Assembly (NCBI RefSeq): GCF_002002725.1
Contig: NZ_MUNW01000032.1
Span: 62,001-126,000, forward strand
Length of the DNA: 64,000 nt
Direction: 5' to 3'
Source of the DNA: Sinorhizobium sp. A49
Lineage (GTDB): Bacteria; Pseudomonadota; Alphaproteobacteria; Rhizobiales; Rhizobiaceae
A program made the translations under genes and the position numbers. This document shows, piece after piece, positions 39,072 to 49,307 of this stretch. Position 1 is the stretch's first letter, and every line of letters begins with the position of its first letter. The notes beneath the pieces were generated by a model. That model was not told the origin of the DNA. It saw only the letters and a program-made list of their open reading frames with translations, and searched no databases.

Positions 39072-39539
39072 ATGTCCGCAGAGATCGAAACGCGCCTCAA
39101 GGACCTCGGCGTCACCCTTCCCCAGGCGGCAGCGCCGGCGGCGAATTACGTACCCTACGTCATCAGCGGCTCGATGCTCTACATCTCCGGACAGCTGCCG
39201 ATGGAAGGCGGGAAGATCGCAGTGACCGGTCATGTGGGCAAGGACGTCGATGTCGCGGGCGCCCAGCGTGCCGCCGAACTCTGCGCGATCAATATTCTCG
39301 CCCAGGCCAAATCCGCGCTCGGCGGCGACCTCGGCCGCATCCGCCGGCTGGTCAAGATCAACGGCTTCGTTGCCTCCACACCGGAATTCATCGAACAGCA
39401 TCTGGTCCTCAACGGCGCCTCCAACCTGCTTGCCAACGTGCTCGGCGAGGCCGGCAAGCATGCGCGCGCTGCCGTCGGCATGGCCGCCCTGCCCTTCAAT
39501 GCCGCCGTCGAGATCGACGCCGTCATCGAGATCGCGTGA
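39072..39539 (+). CDS. RidA-family (YjgF/YER057c) protein
   Basis: 155 residues from the ATG at 39072, preceded by GGAG. The YVISGSMLYISGQLPMEGGK opening and the RLVKINGFVASTPEF segment identify the group often called endoribonuclease L-PSP, whose best known activity is hydrolysis of reactive enamines/imines from PLP enzymes. Which RidA subfamily applies is not clear. It begins a four-gene plus-strand run and is followed 13 bases later by the glycerophosphodiesterase. Confidence 0.88.
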   Translation: MSAEIETRLKDLGVTLPQAAAPAANYVPYVISGSMLYISGQLPMEGGKIAVTGHVGKDVDVAGAQRAAELCAINILAQAKSALGGDLGRIRRLVKINGFVASTPEFIEQHLVLNGASNLLANVLGEAGKHARAAVGMAALPFNAAVEIDAVIEIA

Positions 39540-39552
39540 TCGGGTGCCAGGC

Positions 39553-40278
39553 ATGACCGATATTTCCTGGCTGAAAGCGCAGCCGATCGCCCATCGTGGC
39601 TATCATGACATGAACAAGCAGATCTGGGAAAACACGCTTTCGGCGTTTTCCCGCGCTGCCGATGCCGGCTTCGCCATTGAGTGCGACCTGCAATACACCG
39701 CCGACAGCGTTCCGGTGGTTTTCCATGACGACGACACCGAGCGGCTGTGCGGCATCAAGGGCGATGTGCGCTCGAGAACGGCAGGCGAACTCGGCCTGAT
39801 GGCGATCGGCGGCACGAAGGACAAGATCCCGACGCTTTCGCAGATGCTGCGCCTTGTCAAAGGGCGCGTGCCGCTCGTCATCGAACTCAAGGGACGCAAG
39901 GGCGACGACGAGGGTTTTGCCGCCGCCGTGCTCGAAACGCTCGAGGGCTACAAGGGCCATGTGGCGCTAATGAGCTTCGACCATTGGCTGCTCAAGGACC
40001 TGAAAGCGCTCGATGCGCCCTATCCGCTCGGGCTGACCGCCGAGGGTGCGAGGCCGGAAACCTTTTTCGTGCACGAAGAGGCCATGCAGCTCGGCCTCGA
40101 CTTCATCTCCTATCACTACGGCCATCTGCCGAATTCGTTCATCACCAAGGAACGCACGCTCGGCCGGACGATCATCACCTGGACCGTGCGCGACAGGCAG
40201 GCCGAAGACTACACCTATGCCCATGCCGACCAGATGACCTTCGAGGGTTTCGACCCGCGGGAGGCCTTGATTTCCTGA
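39553..40278 (+). CDS. glycerophosphodiester phosphodiesterase
   Basis: 241 residues, TIM-barrel GDPD. Metal and catalytic residues are visible: IAHRGYHDMNKQIWENT, FAIECDLQYTADSVPVVFHD. It hydrolyses glycerophosphodiesters (head groups of phospholipids) to glycerol-3-phosphate and an alcohol. No signal peptide is seen, so it is cytoplasmic (UgpQ-like). It lies between ridA and the GNAT gene with gaps of 13 and 4 bases. Confidence 0.92.
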   Translation: MTDISWLKAQPIAHRGYHDMNKQIWENTLSAFSRAADAGFAIECDLQYTADSVPVVFHDDDTERLCGIKGDVRSRTAGELGLMAIGGTKDKIPTLSQMLRLVKGRVPLVIELKGRKGDDEGFAAAVLETLEGYKGHVALMSFDHWLLKDLKALDAPYPLGLTAEGARPETFFVHEEAMQLGLDFISYHYGHLPNSFITKERTLGRTIITWTVRDRQAEDYTYAHADQMTFEGFDPREALIS

Positions 40279-40282
40279 GCTC

Positions 40283-41470
40283 ATGTCCGACGCCGTCACC
40301 ATCCGCATAGAGCAATCCTTTGCCGATATACCGGCAGCGCGCTGGAACATGCTTTCCGGCGCGGTGAAGGGACGAGACGAAGCGGTCTATAACCCGTTCG
40401 TCTCGCACGCCTATCTCTCGGCGCTGGAGGAATCGGGTTCAGCCACCGCCAAGACCGGCTGGCTCGGCCAACACCTGCTGCTGGAAGGCGCCGGCGGAGA
40501 CCTTCTCGGGGCGCTCGTCTGCTATCTGAAGAACCACAGCCAGGGCGAATATGTCTTCGATCATGGCTGGGCGGATGCATTCGAGCGTGCCGGCGGCCGG
40601 TACTATCCCAAGCTTCAAGGTTCCATCCCCTTTACGCCGGCAACGGGGCCGCGCCTTTTGACCGTTTCGGATCAAGACGGCTCGGCCGTCCAGGATGGAC
40701 TTGCTGCAGGGCTTAAGGAGTTAACACGGCGGCACGATGCCTCGTCGGCGCATGTGACTTTCGTTCCGGAGGCAGAGATGCCAACCTTCGAACGAGCTGG
40801 GTTCCTGCACCGTACCGACCAACAGTTCCATTTCCTTAACGAAGGTTATGGCTCGCATGACGACTTCCTGGAGACGCTGGCTTCCCGAAAACGCAAGGCC
40901 TTGAAAAAGGAGCGCCGCGCGGCGCTCGAAAACGGCATCACCATAGACTGGTTGACCGGCAGCGACCTGACGGAAGCGATCTGGGATCAGTTCTTCACGT
41001 TCTACATGGATACCGGCAGCCGCAAGTGGGGGCGCCCGTATCTCACGCGCGCCTTCTATTCGCTGATCGGCGAACGCATGCCAGACGACATCGTCCTGAT
41101 GATGGCGCGACGCAACGGCCGCTACATCGCCGGCGCGATCAACTTCATCGGTGGCGACGCCCTATATGGCCGCCACTGGGGCTGCATCGAGGACCACCCT
41201 TTCCTGCATTTCGAGGTCTGCTACCACCAGGCCATCGATTTCGCGATCGCAAAGGGCCTCAAGCGCGTGGAAGCCGGTGCGCAGGGCGAGCACAAGCTCG
41301 CCCGCGGCTACATGCCGGTTACGACCCATTCGGCCCACTACATCAGCCATCCCGGCCTTGCCCACGCAGTCGAGGATTATCTCGTTCGCGAACGCAGAGA
41401 TGTGGAAGAAACGGCCGAGTTTCTTGCCGAGCACGGCCCTTTCCGAAAAGGTGAGCGCCAGGACGATTGA
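40283..41470 (+). CDS. GNAT-fold acyl/aminoacyltransferase family protein (DUF482)
   Basis: 395 residues. The opening IPAARWNMLSG and the distal KGLKRVEAGAQGEHKLARGY are typical of the DUF482 / peptidoglycan-recognition GNAT group, which resembles FemAB. The true substrate is not known for the family. It begins 4 bases after the GDPD stop, so the two are co-translated. ATG at 40283 follows a weak ribosome site inside the end of the upstream gene. Confidence 0.8.
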   Translation: MSDAVTIRIEQSFADIPAARWNMLSGAVKGRDEAVYNPFVSHAYLSALEESGSATAKTGWLGQHLLLEGAGGDLLGALVCYLKNHSQGEYVFDHGWADAFERAGGRYYPKLQGSIPFTPATGPRLLTVSDQDGSAVQDGLAAGLKELTRRHDASSAHVTFVPEAEMPTFERAGFLHRTDQQFHFLNEGYGSHDDFLETLASRKRKALKKERRAALENGITIDWLTGSDLTEAIWDQFFTFYMDTGSRKWGRPYLTRAFYSLIGERMPDDIVLMMARRNGRYIAGAINFIGGDALYGRHWGCIEDHPFLHFEVCYHQAIDFAIAKGLKRVEAGAQGEHKLARGYMPVTTHSAHYISHPGLAHAVEDYLVRERRDVEETAEFLAEHGPFRKGERQDD

Positions 41471-41514
41471 ACCGCTCTCCGGCACTGACCGGATCCAATC
41501 TACGAGGAAAAACA

Positions 41515-41934
41515 ATGAGCGCTTACGACACCAACAACATCTTCGCGAAGATCCTGCGAGGTGAGATCCCGTCGCACCGTGTCTACGAGGACGATGCGAC
41601 AATCGCCTTTATGGACGTGATGCCGCAGGCTGAAGGCCACATGCTCGTCGTCCCCAAGGCACCTTCGCGCAACCTGCTCGATGCCGACGCTGCGAGCCTG
41701 CCGGCACTGATCACCGCCGTCCAGAAAATCGCCGTCGCCGCCAAGGAGGCCTTTGACGCCGACGGCGTGACGATCATGCAGTTCAACGAGGCGCCCGCCG
41801 GCCAGTCGGTGTTCCATCTGCACTTCCACGTCATTCCGCGGCGCGACGGCGTTCCGCTGAAGCCGCATTCGGGCACGATGGAAGATGGCGCGGTGCTGGC
41901 CGCCAATGCCGAGAAGGTGCGCCAGGCGCTTTGA
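41515..41934 (+). CDS. HIT-family nucleotide-binding hydrolase
   Basis: 139 residues. The histidine triad is complete (HLHFHVIPR), preceded by the conserved ILRGEIPSHRVYEDD and MPQAEGHMLVVPK. Such proteins hydrolyse nucleoside phosphoramidates or dinucleotides in the cytoplasm. The start is ATG at 41515. It is last in the ridA-GDPD-GNAT-HIT run and meets azlD head-on, with a hairpin between. Confidence 0.93.
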   Translation: MSAYDTNNIFAKILRGEIPSHRVYEDDATIAFMDVMPQAEGHMLVVPKAPSRNLLDADAASLPALITAVQKIAVAAKEAFDADGVTIMQFNEAPAGQSVFHLHFHVIPRRDGVPLKPHSGTMEDGAVLAANAEKVRQAL

Positions 41935-41943
41935 ATGCAAATC

Positions 41944-41967
41944 TGACGGCCGCGTCAGCGGCCGTCA
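41944..41967. terminator. hairpin between convergent HIT gene and azlD
   Basis: A perfect 10-base stem, TGACGGCCGC (41944-41953) with GCGGCCGTCA (41958-41967), has a 4-base loop. U-tracts are weak on both strands, so it may act in both directions or only as a 3' stabiliser. Confidence 0.5.
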
Positions 41968-41986
41968 TCGGCTGGGTAAAAAGTCC

Positions 41987-42331
41987 TTAAAAGCCCAGCC
42001 ACCAAAGACCGGCCGCCAACGTCGCAATGGTCGTCGCGATGCCGATTGCCGGTCTGCGACCGAGCAGGAAGAATGCCGATGCTCCGATCGCGACGGCACC
42101 CAGGCGAAGCCAGAGCGGCGACTGCTCAAGCACGCCTGTGGGATAGAGGATCAGCTTGGCGATGACGGCAGCGACGAGCGCCGTCGCCACCGCCCTCACC
42201 CAGTTTAGCGCCTCGGAATCGTCGCGTAGCCGATTTCCGGCAATCACGCCGAGCCACCGCCAGATGTCGGTCGCAAGCCAGCCGGCGATCGCAATGAAGG
42301 CGTAGGCCCACCAACCATCCTGCCAAGTCAT
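41987..42331 (-). CDS. azlD: AzlD-family branched-chain amino-acid exporter subunit
   Basis: 114 residues with three to four membrane helices (YAFIAIAGWLATDIWRWL; AVATALVAAVIAKLILY; AIGIATTIATLAAGLWWLGF). AzlD is the small partner of AzlC in export of leucine, valine and related compounds. Its ATG overlaps the azlC stop (ATGA), so the pair is translationally coupled. It is nested in a longer open frame starting at 42742 that is antisense-like noise inside azlC. Confidence 0.85.
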   Translation of the reverse strand: MTWQDGWWAYAFIAIAGWLATDIWRWLGVIAGNRLRDDSEALNWVRAVATALVAAVIAKLILYPTGVLEQSPLWLRLGAVAIGASAFFLLGRRPAIGIATTIATLAAGLWWLGF

Positions 42332-43065
42332 GCGCCGATCTCCCGGCGACGGCGCCAGAGCCGCTCCGTGGCCCACGCGAGCGTGCCGCCGCCGACGCCG
42401 GCAAGCAGGATGTCGAATTCGGGCACGAGCCAATAGAACAAGGGCCCCGCGACGAGGCCGACAATCAGCGCGATATAGACGACGGGATGGCGCGCCGAAT
42501 GCCAGATCGACGCCAGGAAATAGATCGGCGTCAGGAAAAACAGGCAACCCGCGACGATGGGCGGAAAATCGGCAACGAAGTGATAGACGACGCCGACCAG
42601 CACCATGTTGGCGACGACCAGCGTGATGCCGAAGCCGGCGAAGAAGGCGACACGCTTGTCGCGCGGCACCGCCTGCACTTTCTCCATCGCAAACACCCAG
42701 GCGGTGATCGCGACGAAATGCGACAGAAACAGCAAGAGCCATGTCGGTGTCTTCGACGTGCGCAACTCGGGAATGAGCGCAGCAACCATCGGCATCAACC
42801 GGACCGACGAAAGCGAGACGGCAAAGAATGCGGCCGCCAGGCTTGCGCCACTCATCATCGAGCTGACGAGAATGACCTTGGCCGGCAGTGCCCAGACCAT
42901 GCCGGTCATGAACACGACCTGCTCCGGCGGAATGCCAGCCTGCGCCGTCAGCGAACAGAAGCCGACGAAGGACAACATCAGGATAAAGGCGGGAAGGCTG
43001 AACAGGCCGCGCATGCCGCTCAGAAACCAGACGGCCGACGACTGGCCGTTTTCATCACTTTTCAT
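42328..43065 (-). CDS. azlC: AzlC-family branched-chain amino-acid exporter subunit
   Basis: 245 residues, about seven to eight membrane helices (SLPAFILMLSFVGFCSLTAQ; FAGFGITLVVANMVLVGVVY), with the family pattern AGIPPEQVVFMTGMVWALP. Forms a two-subunit exporter with AzlD in the inner membrane. It starts 27 bases from the clpA terminator hairpin. Specificity is inferred from the family only. Confidence 0.88.
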   Translation of the reverse strand: MKSDENGQSSAVWFLSGMRGLFSLPAFILMLSFVGFCSLTAQAGIPPEQVVFMTGMVWALPAKVILVSSMMSGASLAAAFFAVSLSSVRLMPMVAALIPELRTSKTPTWLLLFLSHFVAITAWVFAMEKVQAVPRDKRVAFFAGFGITLVVANMVLVGVVYHFVADFPPIVAGCLFFLTPIYFLASIWHSARHPVVYIALIVGLVAGPLFYWLVPEFDILLAGVGGGTLAWATERLWRRRREIGA

Positions 43066-43091
43066 CAGCCGTTCCGGATTGTTCTATTCAG

Positions 43092-43124
43092 AAAAACGCT
43101 GCCGGATGAGTTCATCCGGCAGCG
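43092..43124 (-). terminator. strong terminator of clpA
   Basis: A 13-base perfect stem, CGCTGCCGGATGA (43097-43109) with TCATCCGGCAGCG (43112-43124), has a very tight loop and is followed on the minus strand by TTTTT (43092-43096). Confidence 0.9.
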
Positions 43125-43146
43125 CCAAACATCGTGTCCGATGGGA

Positions 43147-45666
<2,520 letters not shown>

Positions 45667-45675
45667 GTTAGTTCC

Positions 45676-46029
45676 TCATTTCTTTTCCATGACGCATTGC
45701 AACGGATGCTGATGCTGGCGGGCGAAATCCATCACCTGCGTCACCTTCGTTTCGGCGACTTCGTACGTAAAGACGCCGCACTCCCCCACACCGTGATTGT
45801 GGACGTGGAGCATAATGCGAGTCGCCTCTTCCGGATTCTTCTGAAAAAAACGTTCCAGAATGTGGATGACAAACTCCATCGGCGTGTAATCGTCATTCAA
45901 AAGCAGAACGCGATACAAACTCGGCTTCTTGGTCTTCGGCTTGGTGCGCGTGATGACGGAGGTGCTGCGGTTGCTTCCACCTCCTTCGTCGTCGCTTCCT
46001 TGCTGCATCCGGACCGGCATGGCGATCAT
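45676..46029 (-). CDS. clpS: ATP-dependent Clp protease adaptor ClpS
   Basis: 117 residues from [17 protein letters not shown]. The conserved core [20 protein letters not shown] and the second hallmark [17 protein letters not shown] are present; the acidic, Gly-rich N-terminus is the flexible tail that enters the ClpA pore. It binds N-terminal Phe/Leu/Trp/Tyr residues. A frame extension to 46071 lacks a ribosome site. It forms an operon with clpA. Confidence 0.96.
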   Translation of the reverse strand: MIAMPVRMQQGSDDEGGGSNRSTSVITRTKPKTKKPSLYRVLLLNDDYTPMEFVIHILERFFQKNPEEATRIMLHVHNHGVGECGVFTYEVAETKVTQVMDFARQHQHPLQCVMEKK

Positions 46030-46210
46030 TCGTGTCTTTTCCTTAGTACAAGCCGCGGATCCATCGAACATGGCCGCAGCGTGCTTGCCCTTTATCTAAT
46101 GGTTCGTTTCTGGATTTTAAGACCGAACCAACGCACTGCAATCATAATCGCACGGAGAGGCATAAGATTGATCAACTTTCTTCGATCCACCGAGAAGTGT
46201 GCGAAACAGC

Positions 46211-46244
46211 AAAAAGGCCGGTCGCTTCATCGGCGACCGGCCTT
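46211..46244 (-). terminator. terminator of the phasin gene
   Basis: A perfect 12-base stem, AAGGCCGGTCGC (46214-46225) with GCGACCGGCCTT (46233-46244), has a 7-base loop and is followed on the minus strand by a T-run from 46215 down to 46211. Confidence 0.92.
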
Positions 46245-46269
46245 CCAATGACGGCAATGATCCGTTGCG

Positions 46270-46623
46270 TTACGCTGCGGCGGCGGCCTTGACCGCTGCG
46301 GTCGCCTTGGCAACCGGCGCTTCGTACGGCTTGTAGGCGTCCTTGGCGAGGTCGGCATACATTTCGCCGATCTTAGTCGCCTCGGCGAAGAAGCCTTCGT
46401 AGCTCGACTTCAGGAAATTGGTCTGGAGTTCGAAAGCCGTCTCGACGCTCTTGACGCTGGAGAGCTTCTCCACATGCGCAACGCTGTCTTCGAAGGACTT
46501 CTTGGAAAAATCGGCAGCCTCGGTCGCAATGGCCTGAAGGCCCTTGGTCCAGGCGGAATAGCTCTTCACAGCCACGTCAATGGCTTCTTTGCTTTTCTTG
46601 TTTGCATCATCGAAGTTGAACAT
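46270..46623 (-). CDS. phasin (polyhydroxybutyrate granule protein)
   Basis: 117 residues of the Phasin_2 type: almost wholly helical and amphipathic (KEAIDVAVKSYSAWTKGLQA, FELQTNFLKSSYEGFFAEAT), ending in an Ala/Lys tail. Phasins coat polyhydroxyalkanoate granules and control their size and number. It is monocistronic with its own terminator. Its promoter carries TGC-N3-GCA motifs resembling PhaR sites (46668-46725), which supports the assignment. Confidence 0.85.
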   Translation of the reverse strand: MFNFDDANKKSKEAIDVAVKSYSAWTKGLQAIATEAADFSKKSFEDSVAHVEKLSSVKSVETAFELQTNFLKSSYEGFFAEATKIGEMYADLAKDAYKPYEAPVAKATAAVKAAAAA

Positions 46624-46667
46624 CGGGTGTCTCCTTAGTGACGGCCTGATCTGGAGGCTTCAGTTTA

Positions 46668-46725
46668 TGTGCACTGCACAAAAAGTCAAGTCGAGCGTGC
46701 GCTGCAATAAAACACAATGCTTGCA
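46668..46725 (-). promoter_or_regulatory. candidate PhaR-type operators upstream of the phasin gene
   Basis: TGC-ACT-GCA at 46670-46678 lies inside the 13-base palindrome TGTGCACTGCACA (46668-46680); TGC-GCT-GCA lies at 46698-46706 and TGC-TT-GCA at 46718-46725. PhaR of other alphaproteobacteria binds TGC-spacer-GCA repeats in phasin promoters. The matches are by eye. Confidence 0.5.
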
Positions 46726-46796
46726 ACAGCTTGATGAAAAACGCCACGGATGTTGAAAATTCTTCGGCTTTTCGCCCCGAAAAACGTCAAGGCATA

Positions 46797-46828
46797 GAAA
46801 AACCCGGCGCGATCGCTCGCCACCGGGT
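46797..46828 (-). terminator. terminator of the DUF3126 gene
   Basis: ACCCGG (46802-46807) pairs with CCGGGT (46823-46828), with a partly paired GC-rich loop, followed on the minus strand by TTTTT (46797-46801). Confidence 0.7.
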
Positions 46829-46855
46829 CATTTCCTGGAACGGTCGATCGGCGAC

Positions 46856-47059
46856 TTAGAGGTCGATGTCGAGGATCGCCATGGAGAAGTTGTAGGACAG
46901 TTCCCCATCTTCCTCATCGCGGAAGACGACGCCGAGGAATTCGTCACCGAGATAGACTTCAGCCGACTCGTCCTTCTTCGGGCGAGCCTTGACGACCATC
47001 GACTGGTTGAACGTGCGCTTGAGATAGGCTTCAAGCTTGCGGATTTCTTCGGGCTTCAA
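46856..47059 (-). CDS. DUF3126-family small protein
   Basis: 67 residues, no signal peptide or membrane helix. The pattern KPEEIRKLEAYLKRTFN, VVKARPKKDESAEVYLG and FRDEEDGELSYNFSMAILD is that of a small conserved alphaproteobacterial family of unknown function. It follows cysE by 100 bases on the same strand; I recall this order from other Rhizobiales, but no function can be inferred from it. Confidence 0.8.
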   Translation of the reverse strand: MKPEEIRKLEAYLKRTFNQSMVVKARPKKDESAEVYLGDEFLGVVFRDEEDGELSYNFSMAILDIDL

Positions 47060-47159
47060 ATGTCTTCTCCGTAGCCGTTTTTGATGTGCGGCGCTTCTCG
47101 CACGCTGCGTTGGCGGGTGTAAACCCCTCGAAAGCAGCTACGCACCGGTTCCCGATGGT

Positions 47160-47987
47160 TCAAATTTCGAAGCTTGTCAGGATCTGGTCCATCTGGCGCG
47201 ACGGTTCGGAACAGCCGGCTTCGCCGACGACCTTGGCCGGAACGCCCGCAACCGTCGTTTTCGGCGGCACCGGCTTCAGGACGACCGAGCCAGCGGCAAT
47301 GCGCGAGCAGTGACCAATGTGAATATTGCCGAGAATCTTGGCGCCTGCGCCGATCAGCACGCCGTCGGCGATCTTCGGATGGCGGTCGCTGCCCTCCTTG
47401 CCGGTGCCGCCAAGCGTGACGCCGTGAAGGATCGAAACGTTGTCGCCGATGACCGCGGTTTCGCCCACCACCAACCCGGTGGCGTGATCGAGGAAGATGC
47501 CTCGGCCGATCCGGGCGGCCGGATTGATATCGGTCTGGTAGACGCTGGATGCCCTGCTCTGCAGATAGAACGCGAAATCCCGGCGCCCGCGCTTCAGGAG
47601 CCAATGGGCGAGACGGTGCGTCTGGATGGCGTGGAAACCCTTGAAGTAAAGCACGGGCTCGAGGAACCGGGTGCAGGCCGGATCACGGTCATAGACCGCC
47701 TGGATGTCGACGCGCAGGATCGTGCCCCATTCCGGCCAATCCTCCAGCATGTCGGCAAATGTCTGCCGCAGGAGGTTCGCCTGCAGATCGGGATGATCGA
47801 GGCGCTCGCAGATGCGGTAGACGACGCTTTCTTCCAGCGAATGCTGGTTGACGACCGTGGAATAGAGGAACGCTGCCAGCATCGGATCCTGCTCGGCGGC
47901 GAGGCGTGCCTCCTCGCGCAGGCTGCTCCAGATCGGATCCATCAGCTTGAGGGATTCCGTCTGACGAAGTTCGGTCGTCGCGACCAT
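47160..47987 (-). CDS. cysE: serine O-acetyltransferase
   Basis: 275 residues from MVATTELRQTES, preceded by AAGGAG. An N-terminal helical domain (QANLLRQTFADMLEDWP) is followed by a left-handed beta-helix with the active-site loop HGVTLGGTGKEGSDRHPKI. It makes O-acetylserine from serine and acetyl-CoA, the committed step of cysteine synthesis, and is usually inhibited by cysteine. A frame extension to 48194 is rejected. It lies 100 bases after the alpha/beta hydrolase. Confidence 0.95.
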   Translation of the reverse strand: MVATTELRQTESLKLMDPIWSSLREEARLAAEQDPMLAAFLYSTVVNQHSLEESVVYRICERLDHPDLQANLLRQTFADMLEDWPEWGTILRVDIQAVYDRDPACTRFLEPVLYFKGFHAIQTHRLAHWLLKRGRRDFAFYLQSRASSVYQTDINPAARIGRGIFLDHATGLVVGETAVIGDNVSILHGVTLGGTGKEGSDRHPKIADGVLIGAGAKILGNIHIGHCSRIAAGSVVLKPVPPKTTVAGVPAKVVGEAGCSEPSRQMDQILTSFEI

Positions 47988-48087
47988 CGTCGCACTCCTT
48001 CTTAATCGGTCTATGCCGTCAATATAGGGGAAATCCGGCAGGACATAAATGGTCAGCATCCACTTCGACCAAAGGTCGTAGACGCAC

Positions 48088-48876
48088 CTAAGCTCGCCCC
48101 ACCTCTTCGAGGAATTCGAGCACCGCCTTCTTGAACACCCGGTCGCCGACCGCAAGCATATGGTCCCTGCCCGGAATATCAAGCGCACGGGCATTCGGCA
48201 TCAGGTCGGCAAGCTCCTGAGGCGAGCCGGCGATATCGTCCTTGGTGCCGACGCCAATCAGGGTTGGAACATCGATGCGTCCCATGTCCTCGTCGGTCAG
48301 CAGGTCGCGCGAGGTCGAGATGCAGGCGGCCAGCGCCTGACGATCGCTTTTGGTCTGGTCGGCAAAGGCGCGGAACATGCGGCCACGCGTGTGTGTCACG
48401 ACATCGAGCGACGGCGCCACGAGCGCATCGGCGATCGGGTCCCAGTCGCCGACCCCCGTCACCATGCCGATACCGAGCCCGCCGAAGACCAGAGAGCGCA
48501 CGCGATCGGGATGAGCCAGGGCCAGGAACGCCGAGATGCGCGCGCCCATGGAATAGCCCATGACATGCGCCTCGGCGATGCCGAGATGCCCGAGCAACGC
48601 GATCGCGTCGCCGGCCATCTGCTGGGGATGGTAGACGGCCGGATCATAGGGCTTGCTGCTTTTGCCATGCCCGCGGTTGTCTAACGCGATCACCCGGTAG
48701 CCGGCATCGCCAAGCGTCTTCAGCCAGCCGGGAAAAACCCAGTTGACGTTGGCGCTCGAGGCAAAGCCGTGAATGAGCAGGATCGGCGGACCGGACGGAT
48801 CGCCTTCGTCGAAGAAGGCAATATCCAGCCCCTCATGCGTGAAGTGCGAAAATGGGGGCGGATTGAGATCCATCAT
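48088..48876 (-). CDS. alpha/beta-fold hydrolase
   Basis: 262 residues (261 from the next ATG). LLIHGFASSANVNWVFPGW is the oxyanion loop, GYSMGARISAF the nucleophile elbow (Ser), and the distal GRDHMLAVGD carries the catalytic His. No signal peptide is seen with this start, which has AAGGA 5 bases upstream. The substrate cannot be predicted. It is probably in the same transcript as cysE. Confidence 0.88.
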   Translation of the reverse strand: MMDLNPPPFSHFTHEGLDIAFFDEGDPSGPPILLIHGFASSANVNWVFPGWLKTLGDAGYRVIALDNRGHGKSSKPYDPAVYHPQQMAGDAIALLGHLGIAEAHVMGYSMGARISAFLALAHPDRVRSLVFGGLGIGMVTGVGDWDPIADALVAPSLDVVTHTRGRMFRAFADQTKSDRQALAACISTSRDLLTDEDMGRIDVPTLIGVGTKDDIAGSPQELADLMPNARALDIPGRDHMLAVGDRVFKKAVLEFLEEVGRA

Positions 48877-49052
48877 TCTGGTCCTTGAGGCGGCGGCGGT
48901 TTGGCGCAACCTAATTTGTCGCTCCGAAGAGGGAAACCCCGAGCCCGCAAAAACCACAGGTGCGGCGTGTTTGCCGCTACACTTTTGCGACAAAGCTCAC
49001 TATGGTGCCGGCAAATTTGACCCTTAAAGACTTGCATACATCGGAGCATGAC

Positions 49053-49298
49053 ATGGCCGGCCACAGCATCCCGCATTTCCAGAATGATGGCGGACACCAG
49101 GCAATCGAGATCGGCGTCAAGGAATTCATGTGCACCGGCGCGTCCGTTCCCTACGACCATCCGCACATCTTCATCGACATGGGCGACGACAACGAAAAAG
49201 TCTGCTCCTACTGCTCGACGCTCTATCGCTACAATCCGAAGCTGAAGGCGACCGAAACCAACCCGCCGGGCTGCCTCTTCACATTCCAGGCGGCCTGA
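49053..49298 (+). CDS. NDUFS6-like zinc-finger protein (zf-CHCC)
   Basis: 81 residues. FMCTGASVPYDHPHIFID and VCSYCSTLYRY give the Cys-His-Cys-Cys zinc site of the family that includes the mitochondrial complex I accessory subunit NDUFS6. The ATG at 49053 is preferred to earlier in-frame starts because the conserved segment begins soon after it. It is followed 9 bases later by a flavin monooxygenase. In alphaproteobacteria the protein co-purifies with, or is predicted for, NADH dehydrogenase (family knowledge). Confidence 0.85.
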   Translation: MAGHSIPHFQNDGGHQAIEIGVKEFMCTGASVPYDHPHIFIDMGDDNEKVCSYCSTLYRYNPKLKATETNPPGCLFTFQAA

Positions 49299-49307
49299 TC
49301 AACGCGG

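Noticed and set aside
41987-42742. 251-codon minus-strand frame covering azlD and part of azlC
   Set aside because: Only its C-terminal 114 codons are a real protein (AzlD); the upstream part is an Arg-rich shadow of azlC.
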